DNA of 18,460 nucleotides from Saccoglossus kowalevskii (GCF_000003605.2 NW_003108083.1:696666-715125), one strand, 5' to 3'. Counted from the stretch's first letter, positions 1-10,533 are shown. Numbers and translations are program-made. The notes: a model not told the origin generated them from the letters alone.

Positions 1-36
1 AGTCAATGTACATCAGTAGCAGAGAATATAAACAAT

Positions 37-50
37 GTTGCCATGGCGAC
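37..50 (+). promoter_or_regulatory. RFX X-box-like motif
   Basis: The 14-mer GTTGCCATGGCGAC fits the RFX X-box consensus RYYNYY-AT-RRNRAC at every position, with the usual AT spacer. X-boxes bind RFX factors and are typical of ciliary gene promoters in animals. No gene is visible next to it, and the degenerate consensus occurs by chance, so function is inference only. Confidence 0.25.
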
Positions 51-64
51 CCATGATCTGAGCT

Positions 65-67
<3 letters not shown>

Positions 68-159
<92 letters not shown>
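68..159. repeat. (AT)n microsatellite, 92 bp pure
   Basis: This is an uninterrupted AT dinucleotide tract of 46 units. It has no imperfection, which suggests it is young or that its length was compressed or approximated during assembly. Such tracts can extrude cruciforms and are hard to size by sequencing. Confidence 0.97.
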
Positions 160-161
<2 letters not shown>

Positions 162-717
162 AAAGCAGAAGAATAATAGAAAGACATACCATTTTTAGAA
201 ATATGACATGTACATATGCATGACTATACCAGTCAGCATGGTACTGATATTACCCAATGTATTTAACAACAGCCGAGAGATGTCTACAACAGTCAAATGT
301 TAACTCAACCTGTCAAACCACTATTAATGAAGTCAAAATATAATATATATATATATATATAACATTTAGCTTCATTCTGTTCGTTCGAAACACACATGGG
401 CGTATAACACTTTATATTTTTTATAATTTCAGTAAGTTAATAAATTCAGGATTGCTATTCCTTGTAAATGGTTGAGCGATAATATCAACAAATTAATCTT
501 ATAAAACAACCTTGGATTATGACAGATACTTAACTGTTAAAGTGCGTAATACACATTAGCATATGGTGGCATATTTAAGTTGCCCTTGTCACGTGTACCG
601 TGAAAGAAAAAAAAGCATCACAAGAGGTCAACGTATTTGGTTATTGTGTACAAAAAGAAAATCGAGATTGGATTAATTTGTGTACTCGCGCGACCAATTC
701 TATATTCGTCTAAAGAC
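160..717. other. Unassigned AT-rich DNA
   Basis: No convincing gene, RNA gene or mobile element is visible here. It holds a short (AT)n tract (343-360) and a TCACGTG E-box near 589-595. ORFs in this interval are short and lack recognisable domains. Confidence 0.5.
343..360. repeat. Short (AT)9 tract
   Basis: An 18-bp pure AT dinucleotide run in AT-rich DNA. Confidence 0.9.
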
Positions 718-735
718 ATATATATATATATATAT
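718..735. repeat. Short (AT)9 tract
   Basis: An 18-bp pure AT run just upstream of the GC-richer block that may be a retroelement end. Confidence 0.9.
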
Positions 736-759
736 CAGTTATTTTATCATCTACAGCTC

Positions 760-2530
<1,771 letters not shown>

Positions 2531-2700
2531 AAAGACACTGTACAACATACAACAGACTCAATGGGGAAGCAACATCTATTGTACCCTGGGTGAATGTATC
2601 ACAGACTCAATAGTGATGTAAAAGCCACTGCGATGTGTCAGCTACGCACTCAAATGGGGTGGGGGGGGCAATTGCCACTGGCTGAAACTCTAACGGATGA
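2531..2700. repeat. Degenerate ~48-bp tandem repeat
   Basis: CAGACTCAAT occurs at 2553 and 2602, 49 bp apart. A third related stretch (GCACTCAAATGGGG) lies about 45 bp further on. The units share loosely placed GGGG and CCACTG segments. The similarity is weak outside these words, so this may be a decayed minisatellite or chance. A G-rich run (GGGGTGGGGGGGG) lies near 2656-2668. Confidence 0.3.
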
Positions 2701-2921
2701 GACTTCTTAATACTTTGGTTTGCTTGAGTGCATTTGTTGCCGCAAATCTTGTTTTTTCATCACATATACACTTGACATCACGATCTACTCAGTGTTTTGT
2801 GTAATTTGAAAGATAACGTTGGTGATCTAATAATGGTACAAACGATTGTCCATTACATTCTGGATCTCTCTTGTTAAACCATGAATATATATATAACAAA
2901 CTTGCAATCCTGAATTTCTGA

Positions 2922-3107
2922 AGTGGCCGAGTGGGCTATCAGTGCGTAGTCAGTCGTTGTTATTGAATGTTTTGCATAGGTTAGGTAGTTAGGTCGATAA
3001 ATGGTTAGCTCAAATAGCAAGGGACGAATTAAATGAATCGGATATCGGCATATCGAGAGATTGGGATTATTATATGTGTTATTTCTCGTAATTCACTTCC
3101 GAACAGT
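2922..3107 (+). mobile_element. Block unique to copy A, tRNA-like start; possible decayed SINE
   Basis: This roughly 185-bp block interrupts the match between copies A and B. At 2924-2934 it carries TGGCCGAGTGG, a perfect match to the tRNA / RNA polymerase III A-box consensus TRGYNNARNGG, as in Ser and Leu tRNAs. The only B-box-like sequence is a poor GGTCGATAA at 2992-3000, so a functional tRNA is not supported. It could be a decayed tRNA-derived SINE, or ancestral sequence deleted from copy B. Confidence 0.3.
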
Positions 3108-3344
3108 ACAAATAAAACATACTGAAATACGAGTGTGTCTAACCCCATGACATGACATGACGTATTTAATTCTTCCTTACTGAGGAGAATAAGAACGATT
3201 AAAGAATTACGTCAATCGTTTGTCAGACATGCGCACATGATCTTGAATGCGAATATATTACGAAATTCAGACAGCATTACTACCCATCATGCGTAGTAAA
3301 TATCTTTTCTTTTGCAGACTGGGATATTAATTAACATGGTGTTT

Positions 3345-3548
3345 CTGACCAATCACATTCTACGCTGAAATCCTGCCAACCATAATGTACATTGTCTGAC
3401 CAATCAAATTGCACGCTGAAATACTACCCATCATACTTTGCATCGACTGACCAACCACATTACACGCTGAAATAAGACACACAATAGTGCACATTGCCTG
3501 GCCAATCACATTGCACCACGCTGAACTACACATACCGTACTGTCACAC
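3345..3548 (+). repeat. 51-bp tandem array with CCAAT motifs, four units (copy A)
   Basis: Units start at 3345, 3396, 3447 and 3498, exactly 51 bp apart. Each begins CTGACCAA(T/C)CA or close to it, followed by CGCTGAAAT or a close variant. Unit 4 has a 3-bp insertion and diverges at its end. Three of the four contain CCAATCA, the core of the NF-Y CCAAT box; unit 3 has CCAACCA. Whether NF-Y binds here is unknown. Confidence 0.85.
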
Positions 3549-3723
3549 TCTGGTTGACTGATATGAGAGTCAGTTTATTCAGCTACAATTTGTTTGCATG
3601 TGTTGTTAGCCGAATACAAAAAAAAATCTGTGTCTACGGAACGATGGATATGTCAAATATAATACACGATAGTGAAGTATCAATTAATTTACAGTGTGGT
3701 CTAAACATCGGAGTAATAGCCCC

Positions 3724-3756
3724 GTTACACCATAACGTTTTGGTCAGCGTTCTCTG
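3724..3756 (+). repeat. Left terminal inverted repeat of the 703-bp element
   Basis: The 33-bp arm pairs with 4380-4412. Its inner half, TTTTGGTCAGCGTTCTCTG, recurs inside the element in direct orientation at 4251-4270 with one extra base. Confidence 0.85.
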
Positions 3757-4203
3757 AACGTTCCAATCGTCCAATTTCTGAGCGTTCTGGAATGAGGTAG
3801 ACACATCCAGCGTTCGATTAACGAGTGCCCCTAACGTATGACTAACGTGTTCCTAACGCACGAGGAGCGTGTAATGAGCGACCAAGTAAGATACCCCTGG
3901 AAATCATTGACGTGTGCTAACGTGTCACTAGCGCGCGACGAACCACTTTTAAACGTTAAGTGAGCGTGTTGAGCGTGTATCTAACGTTAGGTCGTTAATT
4001 TGACGTTAGTCGCACGCTTTATGTGCGCTAGGGGTACGTTCAGCGGTCGTTGACAGGTCGCTAGTGAGTTGTTCACTGCAAAGCGAGCGATTGGTAACAA
4101 CTAAGTAACGCTAGAGCAACGACTGACTAACGATTGTCGAACGTTAGCAAAACGATCGAAGAACGTTATTTAACGTTTAACAGCGTTTAAAAATAAACGT
4201 TGA

Positions 4204-4215
4204 AGAACGCTGGTC
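4204..4215 (-). repeat. Internal inverted copy of the TIR core
   Basis: AGAACGCTGGTC is the reverse complement of GACCAGCGTTCT, close to the TIR core GGTCAGCGTTCT at 3742-3753. With the direct copy at 4251-4270 it divides the element into two inverted-repeat modules. Confidence 0.55.
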
Positions 4216-4250
4216 TCAAATGAGAACTTTTGTGCATGTTCAAAACTTTT

Positions 4251-4270
4251 TTTTGGATCAGCGTTCTCTG
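4251..4270 (+). repeat. Internal direct copy of the left TIR core
   Basis: TTTTGGATCAGCGTTCTCTG matches the left terminal repeat (3738-3756) with a single inserted A. It faces the right terminal repeat, so 4251-4412 looks like a smaller inverted-repeat unit inside the element. Confidence 0.75.
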
Positions 4271-4379
4271 CCGATTCCCGACGATCAGCAACGATTACCG
4301 ACGTTCACTAGCGTTCTCACGGCGCTCTTCTGGCGCTGTCCGAGCGACTTTGGGCGACTACCAACGTTTCCCCAAACGC

Positions 4380-4412
4380 CAGAGAACGCTAGCCAGAACG
4401 TCATGGTGTGAC
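4380..4412 (-). repeat. Right terminal inverted repeat of the 703-bp element
   Basis: Reverse complement of the left arm at 28 of 33 positions, ending 7 nt before the right TAA duplication. Confidence 0.85.
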
Positions 4413-4422
4413 TGCGTCTTAA

Positions 4423-4447
4423 GGAAGAAAGAAATTGTTTTTCTTCC
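4423..4447. repeat. Perfect 8-bp hairpin beside the transposon insertion
   Basis: GGAAGAAA (4423-4430) and TTTCTTCC (4440-4447) form an inverted repeat with a 9-nt loop, immediately right of the target-site duplication. Copy B has only about GGAGAAAACAG here, so roughly 20-25 bp appear to be extra in copy A. Confidence 0.6.
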
Positions 4448-4809
4448 TAGCAAAAACTGTTCTAATAAAAGTGTCTATGAAAATGATTTCATATACAATG
4501 AACAACAGCCACCAATGATTGCATCTGTATATAACAAACATATACTTTTGATAAATATAAATGGTAGCCAGTGATGGCAGCCTCGTCTTAACCCCGAAAT
4601 TTAGCATCCCATAATAATCCGGAGACATGAAACATTTCATGCGGTAGTGCAAGTGGTAAAACTGATGAACTCTGTTTGAACTGTTGGTAGTTAGATGAAA
4701 TTTAATTCAATATATAACATACTTGCAATCCTGAATTTCTGAAAATTGTGCAAATAAAACATACTGAAATACGAGTGTGTCTAGACCCATGACATTCAGA
4801 TAGGGCCGT

Positions 4810-4829
4810 ATTTATTTATTTATTTATTT
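4810..4829. repeat. (ATTT)5 microsatellite
   Basis: Five perfect ATTT units. Copy A has a single ATTT at the matching place (GTATTTAATTC), so the expansion came after the duplication or copy A contracted. Confidence 0.9.
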
Positions 4830-4996
4830 CTTACTGAGGAGAATAAGAACGATTAAAGAATTACGTCAATCGTTTCTCAGACATGCTCACATGAACTTGA
4901 ATGCGAATATATTACGAAAATACAGACAGCATTACTCCACATCATGTATAAATATCTTTTCTTTTGCAGACTGAAATATTAATTAACATGGTGTTT

Positions 4997-5147
4997 CTGA
5001 CCAATCACATTCTACGCTGAAATCCTGCCAACCATACTGTACATTTGTCTGACCAAACACATTGCACACTGAAATAATGCCCGCAATACTACACATTGCC
5101 CGACCAATCACATTGCACCACGCCGAACTACACATATCGTACTGTCA
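4997..5147 (+). repeat. 51-bp CCAAT-motif array, three units (copy B)
   Basis: Units start at 4997, 5049 and 5100, 52 and 51 bp apart, and correspond to units 1, 3 (approximately) and 4 of copy A. Units 1 and 3 keep CCAATCA; the middle unit has CCAAACA. Confidence 0.85.
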
Positions 5148-5562
5148 CACTCTGGTTGGCTGATATGAGAGTCATTTGTTTCAGCTACAATTTGTTTGCA
5201 TGTGAATACAAAAAAAATCGGTGTCTACAAAACGATGGATATGTCAAATATAAAAACAATGATGAAGTATCAATTAATTTACAGTGCGATCCAAACATCG
5301 GAGTAAGGAGAAAACAGTATAAAATTGTCTATAAAAATAATTTCTTATACAGTAAACTACAGCCAACAATGATAGCATCTGTATATAACAAACATATACT
5401 TCTGATTAATATAAATGGTAGCCAGTGATGGCAGCCTTGTCTTAACATCGAAATGTAGCATCCCATAATATGATCCGGAAAAATGAAACATTTCACGCGG
5501 TAGTACAAGTGGTAAAACTGATGAACTCTGTTTGAACTGTTGGTAGTTAAATGAAATTTAAG

Positions 5563-7741
5563 ATGTATACGTATAAAATAGGGGTAGTGCGTCAAATAGT
5601 GCGCATCGGTCATGTGGGTAACATGTGTGGACTTCACAATTTATTAGCGTGTACCTTTTAATCTCTTGGGTTCGGGAAACTGCGCAAGGCGAGTGATGTT
5701 TGTGCGTAAAAAGAATCCGATTTATATACACAAATAAAAATATAACACGATGACTGGTATCCCCAATAACTGGAATTCCCAATAGTGGCATATCCGTGTT
5801 TGGTAGTGGGTCACCGGAGTTAATCTTTTGCAATGTGTCTAAAGGCACGCATTATAATCAAATGTACGACGTTTGCGAACAATGTATAAATATATATAAC
5901 GTATACTGGCAAATAACAAAACAACGTTGCCTTGCGATTGCGATGAAATGGCTATACTGACTAAATAAACACAACGCAAATAAAGGTATCTGACTGCAGC
6001 TAACATGGCGCCAATAACATAGTGACATAGTTTATGCATGCTGTCCACTGGCGCCTAGTCTTACATTTCATTTGGTCAAGTGTCCCACGTGGTAGGTAAG
6101 CGGACGCGCCCGCACTCATTCCAATCGGCTCAGCGTAATATATAGGGATTTAGACAATTCTTTAACGTCACCTAATATGTGAACAGTAATTTTTGAAGCA
6201 TACATTGATATTTCTTTATTATACTGTGTTTTGTCAACGCTGATGAAAAATGTATGATTTAAAAAAGTAAATACACCCTTACAGTCAGCTAAAACGAGCA
6301 GGCAACTTCCCTAGAAAAATATTAATTAGTCCAAAAATGTAGCAAATCATTTCATAACATTAGATCATTTGATAGCGCCAATAAGAAAGTCCCTCGCTAT
6401 ATTGCAATGTTCATAGGGACTCTCCTAGGGAGTGTTCTAACTCCTCTTACGAATCTTGTTTGCGTCTGCTGCAACTGCCCATATGGCAAGGAAGATGTCA
6501 TAACAACACTTTTCGGGGATAAAAAAAAGCTCCCTAGACGAGCGACAAGTAGAAGAAAACTTCATTCATGCTAGTTTCAAAGATTCAAGGCTCATTAACC
6601 AACATCTGAAATCCATAGTGGTAAACTCGGTATTACTCGATACTAGACCAATTCCCCACATGTATATGTAGGTTTGGGGTCAATATTAAAAAAATTCTGC
6701 ATAACGTAATTACACATTAAAAATTGAGAACATCGTTTCAGAATTAGAACCTTCTCAGCCCAATGGCATGTGCATTCAACTGTCTACCAGGAAGAACTGT
6801 CTACCCACAGGGAGCCCAGAAACTATGGTCAACTGTACGCACTCCCTTAAGGTTGTAAATGATTAGCTAGTTTGAATTTGCATAACAATACTGACAATGA
6901 ACGTGCATTCAACGCCACAAGTTTTTTTTTGTTTTTTTAGCCAATCAGAATTCATCTTCCGAGCCAGTGCAGATCAGCCGTATGACTGGGAGGGGGTATC
7001 GGCTGCTATCTAGTGTAAGAAATAGACAAGGGATGAAGGGTCCAGCCAGCTCATATTTTTTAAACGAACAGAATGAAAAATAAAATCTATAAAAAATACA
7101 AGGTTGAAGAATATTAGTTGCTCTTTCAAATTTCGCCAAAGCCTTACCTATATTTTACCTATATTTGCAGAATAAATCAAGAAAACTACACAAATTGACT
7201 CAATTTACGAATAATTAACGGTTTGCCCGAACGCACGTGATCTACCAGGAAGTTTGTATCATATTCACGTATACAAACTAGGACATGATGGCGTGTATAC
7301 GTTTTGTTTCGGTGGTAGCGTAAATTTCAAGACCACATTTGAAGTAGATACAACAAACACTACGGTAACGTTAGCGCACTGTGCATGCACGAACAGCCTC
7401 CTACAGACAATACGTACACAAAACGTTGCATCCCTGTCAACCATTCCAAAAGTTAGCACGCATAAAAAATGGCCACGCTATTCCGTCTAATTATGCTTTT
7501 GCCGTAAGACGCGCAGAAATACGATAAGATGTTGTTGAAACACCAGGGCAGCCAATGGAGATGTTGTCAGGAGCCGAATAATGATTGATCTTAAATGACA
7601 AACGCAGTATTCCCTCTCGTTTATAGCTGAGAGCAATCTGTGTACATGTCTTGTGTCTCAGATACTTTCTGGTTGTAATGTTTAAATAATTTACAACGCA
7701 ACCCATTACAGTGATTGAAGTGCTTTGATTTAAGACAATGT
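5563..7741. other. Unassigned DNA, about 2.2 kb
   Basis: ORFs here are short and have no recognisable domains. One GC-rich patch (about 6085-6145) is listed separately. A palindrome-like ACTCTCCTAGGGAGTGT lies near 6418-6434, and broken poly(T) runs lie at 6922-6938. Nothing else stands out. Confidence 0.5.
6104..6144 (+). promoter_or_regulatory. Weak promoter-like cluster (GC patch, CCAAT, TATATA)
   Basis: A GC-rich patch (GGACGCGCCCGC) is followed by CCAATCGG at 6121-6128 and TATATA at 6139-6144, all in plus-strand promoter order. A CCCACGTGG E-box lies just upstream, near 6084-6092. No coding exon follows and TATATA is common in this AT-rich DNA, so this may be coincidence. Confidence 0.15.
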
Positions 7742-7949
7742 CAGAGGCGGTGGCACAACATTTTGCATGAGGGGCGAGATCTGCTAATCAACCTTGCGCC
7801 GAAGGCGCGACCTCACTAGGGGGTCCGGGGGTATGCTCCCCTTTATAAATTTAGAAATCTAGACTCTCTGAAACGCTATTTGCTGCATGTTGAGGGGCAA
7901 ACAACGTCCCAACAACGCCCCCTCTGTTCCCTCTGTGCCGCCACCACTG
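7742..7949. mobile_element. hAT-like MITE, 208 bp
   Basis: The left end reads CAGAGGCGGTGGCAC and the right end, reverse-complemented, reads CAGTGGTGGCGGCAC. These are imperfect inverted repeats of the CAGNGGCGG type common in hAT-superfamily non-autonomous elements. Inside are a GCGCC-GAA-GGCGC hairpin (7796-7808) and a CTAGGGGGTCCGGGGGTATG stretch followed by CTCCCC, a signature I recognise from short elements in many marine invertebrates. The interior is far more GC-rich than the flanks. The expected 8-bp target duplication is not clear (GACAATGT left, AATATGCT right), so the insertion is probably old. It encodes no transposase. Confidence 0.7.
7796..7808. repeat. GCGCC/GGCGC hairpin inside the hAT-like MITE
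   Basis: A perfect 5-bp GC stem around a GAA loop. Confidence 0.7.
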
Positions 7950-10533
7950 AATATGCTTGTACACACAAAAAAAAAACAGTATTAGTATTTTGACAATATA
8001 TCAATTCTTTTGACATTGTGTTTCGCTTCAGAGAAGTTGTGACATCATTTTCTTTTTCATTTATTAACGCACGTTTTTTTTTTGTTTAATTTGATTGTAA
8101 TACACCTTTTCAAATCATGGGGAAACGTAACGCAATAACATGAGCTTCAAGGCGTAATCCCAGTTGCGCGATTTGTAGATTTGTAGTATTATTCAACGGG
8201 TGAAGGAATGTGCATAGATTCAGGAAATCACGTGGAAGCTGTTTCGACGACGACGGAACTGAAATAGCCTAATTGAGCATAATGATGAAAACATTATGAC
8301 GGTTCATGGGTTAATTAGGCGTCATTCAGCCCAGCGGTTTCTATTTTTACAGTAAATTTGGCCGTAACTGTGATCTACTGTTTGTACTATACATTATAAT
8401 TGCTCGTCAAATGCAGTATTATATTTCAAATGTAAATATGGAAATGGAATTCATATCGCTTCCTTAGGTTGTTCAGTACTCGTCGAACGTCCGGGATGAA
8501 ATATGATCTGTATTCCATGTTACTGATGGTGGCGTGATTGACGTGATTGACATGCCCCGATGACAGTCAGACATTACAGACATGACTCTGGAATTTTGTC
8601 ATGACATAGCAAACACAAGTCAATTACAAATGAGTTTTTCCAGCACGTCGCGCCAGACTAATGGGAAATGTATATCTCGTTGAGTCAATTGTCACAAATA
8701 CGAATGTTAATCAAAATATAATTTAAATCAAAAACAATCAAATTGAGATCGTTGAAGCTTCCAAAAAATCAGTTATCAACTCTAGTCACGTGGTATATCT
8801 CGATTAATTGGAAATAATGTTAACCAAAACGAGGCTTTTAGTTTGTTTTTTATACCTCATATTGTGTTGGGTTATGCAGCGTTGTTTGTTCGTGTTCGGT
8901 ACACGTGCAATGGTTTTATATTTTATGTTTATCAACGCATGCATACTTTAGACGGCCCTATCTTTGCTTTGGTAATAAGCAAAATGTGTGTAATTCGTAG
9001 TGATTTGCAACGACTAATCACCACCAAAAATCACACCCTCTCCCAATCTCATTAAAGAACTGTCGGGGGTCCATTTGCGAAGAATTATTTTGCACAACGT
9101 TATAATGAGATTTATGCCCGGGTCGTGCTATCACTGTCTTATGGAATGTCTCAAAAAACTACATTCAATGATATTAAATTATGAAACGTAGCTCATTAAT
9201 AGGTTAATGTACTTACTTTTCGTCCACATGTTCGTGGTTTAGAGCGTACGTGTTCTCACTAGCAACATGTAAGTAGAGGACTGCTTTATTTCAGTTCGTG
9301 TCGGAGATAGGGCTAGCAGGCAAAATTGAGTCCAGTTCTACTCATGTTTATTTATTCACAAACACACGTGGTGAATATATCTGTTATTAGTATTACAGGT
9401 ATATGTCATAAAAGACGACTCTCTGTATCTTTGAGTCGACACCTAGAACATATAAATGTACAGGGAGGGCATTGCGTATCAGTGACCACACAGTTCATTA
9501 ATGCCAGCAATAAAAATAACCACTCTACAGTATAGCTCACTGTGTTATCTGGGGTTAGAGTTTATTCACCGAAGGGTTCCTCATATAAAGTATAATTTGC
9601 ATCTTGTACCTAAACTTTCAATCCATCGTGACCTTTGGTCAATTAGGAAATCCGCGTCTGGTTGACGTCACGTCTTCACTCAAGAAGAACGCGACATTTA
9701 AAATAGGCTTTTCTTTCCAACCTCAGCGTATATTATATTTGTCCGCTCGCCATCTGTGTGCAATAAATATGCCCATTTATGTGGCAATGGTACCCTCACA
9801 GACTAACACGAGTAACCGATACGCTGTGTTGCGATCTATTACGTTAAAGTAACACCACGCGACATCTGGAATTGTTCTTTTCATATAGGAAATATTGGAT
9901 ACATTTCAGTATATTACAAGAACAAAGTGAGAGCTTTTAAAATATTGCAGAGGAATCAAGCATTTCCATCGCAACTACAGCCCTGAATATTTTCAAATTC
10001 CTGATTCTGTTGTATGGAGAAAGCTTATGTGGTTTGACATGTTTGACATGTGTTAAAATGCAAAACATAAATTGAATGATATCAAAGTTGATGTGCTCGT
10101 GGCGTGAGAATAACTCAAAGCAAATTATGAATAATATACCAACGCAGTCGTAATACAGAATAGCCCCAGTAAATTGGACACAATTGATGGATTTCAGAAA
10201 TAGTGTATGTATCAATCTGGTGGTATACCCTATACAGTTCTGTTGCTCGTCGTCAAAGTGTCGTATTTTACACGCAATAGTTCCAAAACTGGTTTGATAT
10301 CGATGTACAGGACTGACGGTTGTTTATATAGTCGTACACATGCATACACAACCAGTCCTTACGCAGTAGTATTAAATTAATTGAAACTCTTACCGTATCA
10401 ACGTTTCTATTTAGCCTCGAGGTCCTTTACAGCATTTAGCGTTGAGTCAGCTTCAGATTGGAAAATTCTTGCAGTTCATGAACGTCGATCGTGCAACAAG
10501 CACTAACACCATCAAATTGTGACTGTTGAAATA
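7950..10533. other. Unassigned DNA, about 2.6 kb
   Basis: ORFs are all under 95 codons and show no family motif. The interval contains the nested inverted repeat at 8267-8320, E-boxes (CACGTG near 8230, 8785, 8900 and 9366) and a local direct repeat of GTGATTGAC near 8535. No RNA gene is recognised. Confidence 0.5.
8267..8320. repeat. Nested inverted repeat (two perfect stems)
   Basis: The outer stem GCCTAATT (8267-8274) pairs with AATTAGGC (8313-8320). The inner stem CATAATG (8278-8284) pairs with CATTATG (8292-8298) around a 7-nt loop. The two sides are asymmetric: 3 nt on the left and 14 nt on the right between the stems. The bulge and short length do not suit a typical microRNA precursor. 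It could be a structured RNA, paired binding sites (AATTAG resembles a homeodomain core), or chance. Confidence 0.5.

Larger units (their letters stand above)
3717..4419. mobile_element. 703-bp non-autonomous inverted-repeat DNA transposon
   Basis: The element interrupts copy A at a site that is intact in copy B. It is flanked by TAA at 3714-3716 and 4420-4422, and copy B has a single GTAAGG at the matching place. That fits a 3-bp target-site duplication. Terminal inverted repeats at 3724-3756 and 4380-4412 match at 28 of 33 positions, and all five mismatches are transitions. Both lie exactly 7 nt inside the TAA flanks. There is no transposase ORF, so it would need a transposase supplied in trans. 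A TAA/TTA duplication suggests the PIF/Harbinger superfamily, but the outermost bases (TAGCCCC / AGACGCA) are not diagnostic. By hand count it holds about 65 CpG dinucleotides, far more than its flanks, mostly in AACG and GCGTT words. Confidence 0.8.
2884..4711 (+). repeat. Tandem duplication, copy A (with insertions)
   Basis: The sequence from about 2884 reappears in the same order and orientation from about 4712. Matching landmarks include CTTGCAATCCTGAATTTCTG (2901 and 4722), the AAATAAAACATACTGAAATA block, a CTTTTCTTTTGCAG stretch ending at 3317 and 4969, the 51-bp CCAAT units, and TAAATGGTAGCCAGTGATGG near the end. Copy A is longer than B by two large blocks: about 2922-3107, and the transposon at 3717-4419. 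No open frame is shared beyond what the duplication itself explains. The unit could be an unrecognised repeat family or a simple local duplication. It has no obvious terminal inverted repeats. Confidence 0.9.
4712..5562 (+). repeat. Tandem duplication, copy B (empty-site copy)
   Basis: This roughly 850-bp copy follows copy A directly and shares its full order of landmarks. It lacks the 2922-3107 block, one 51-bp CCAAT unit and the 703-bp transposon. It has gained a (ATTT)5 tract. It ends with the same ATGAAATTTAA as copy A, after which similarity stops. The ORF at 5096-5428 parallels the one at 3494-3757 in copy A only because of the duplication; no domain is recognisable. Confidence 0.9.

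Noticed and set aside
3303-3317. 3' splice-acceptor-like CTTTTCTTTTGCAG (also ending at 4969)
   Set aside because: Not annotated as an exon boundary. The following sequence meets stops soon and lies in a repeat, so conservation between copies reflects duplication. Kept only as a note in the duplication finding.
3494-3757. ORF related to the one at 5096-5428 (shared SHCTT..YTYRTVTLWL peptide)
   Set aside because: The similarity is explained by the DNA duplication. The copy A frame runs into the transposon, the starts are not ATG, and no domain is recognisable.
4220-4574. Two overlapping ORFs (63 and 114 codons) across the transposon's right half
   Set aside because: They combine CpG-rich inverted-repeat sequence with flanking DNA. 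No transposase motif is present, and the frames exist because the element is locally poor in stop codons.
6418-6546. CTCCTAGGGAG and CTCCCTAGACG as possible ends of a small inverted-repeat element
   Set aside because: The inverted match is too short (about 7 bp), and no target duplication is visible.
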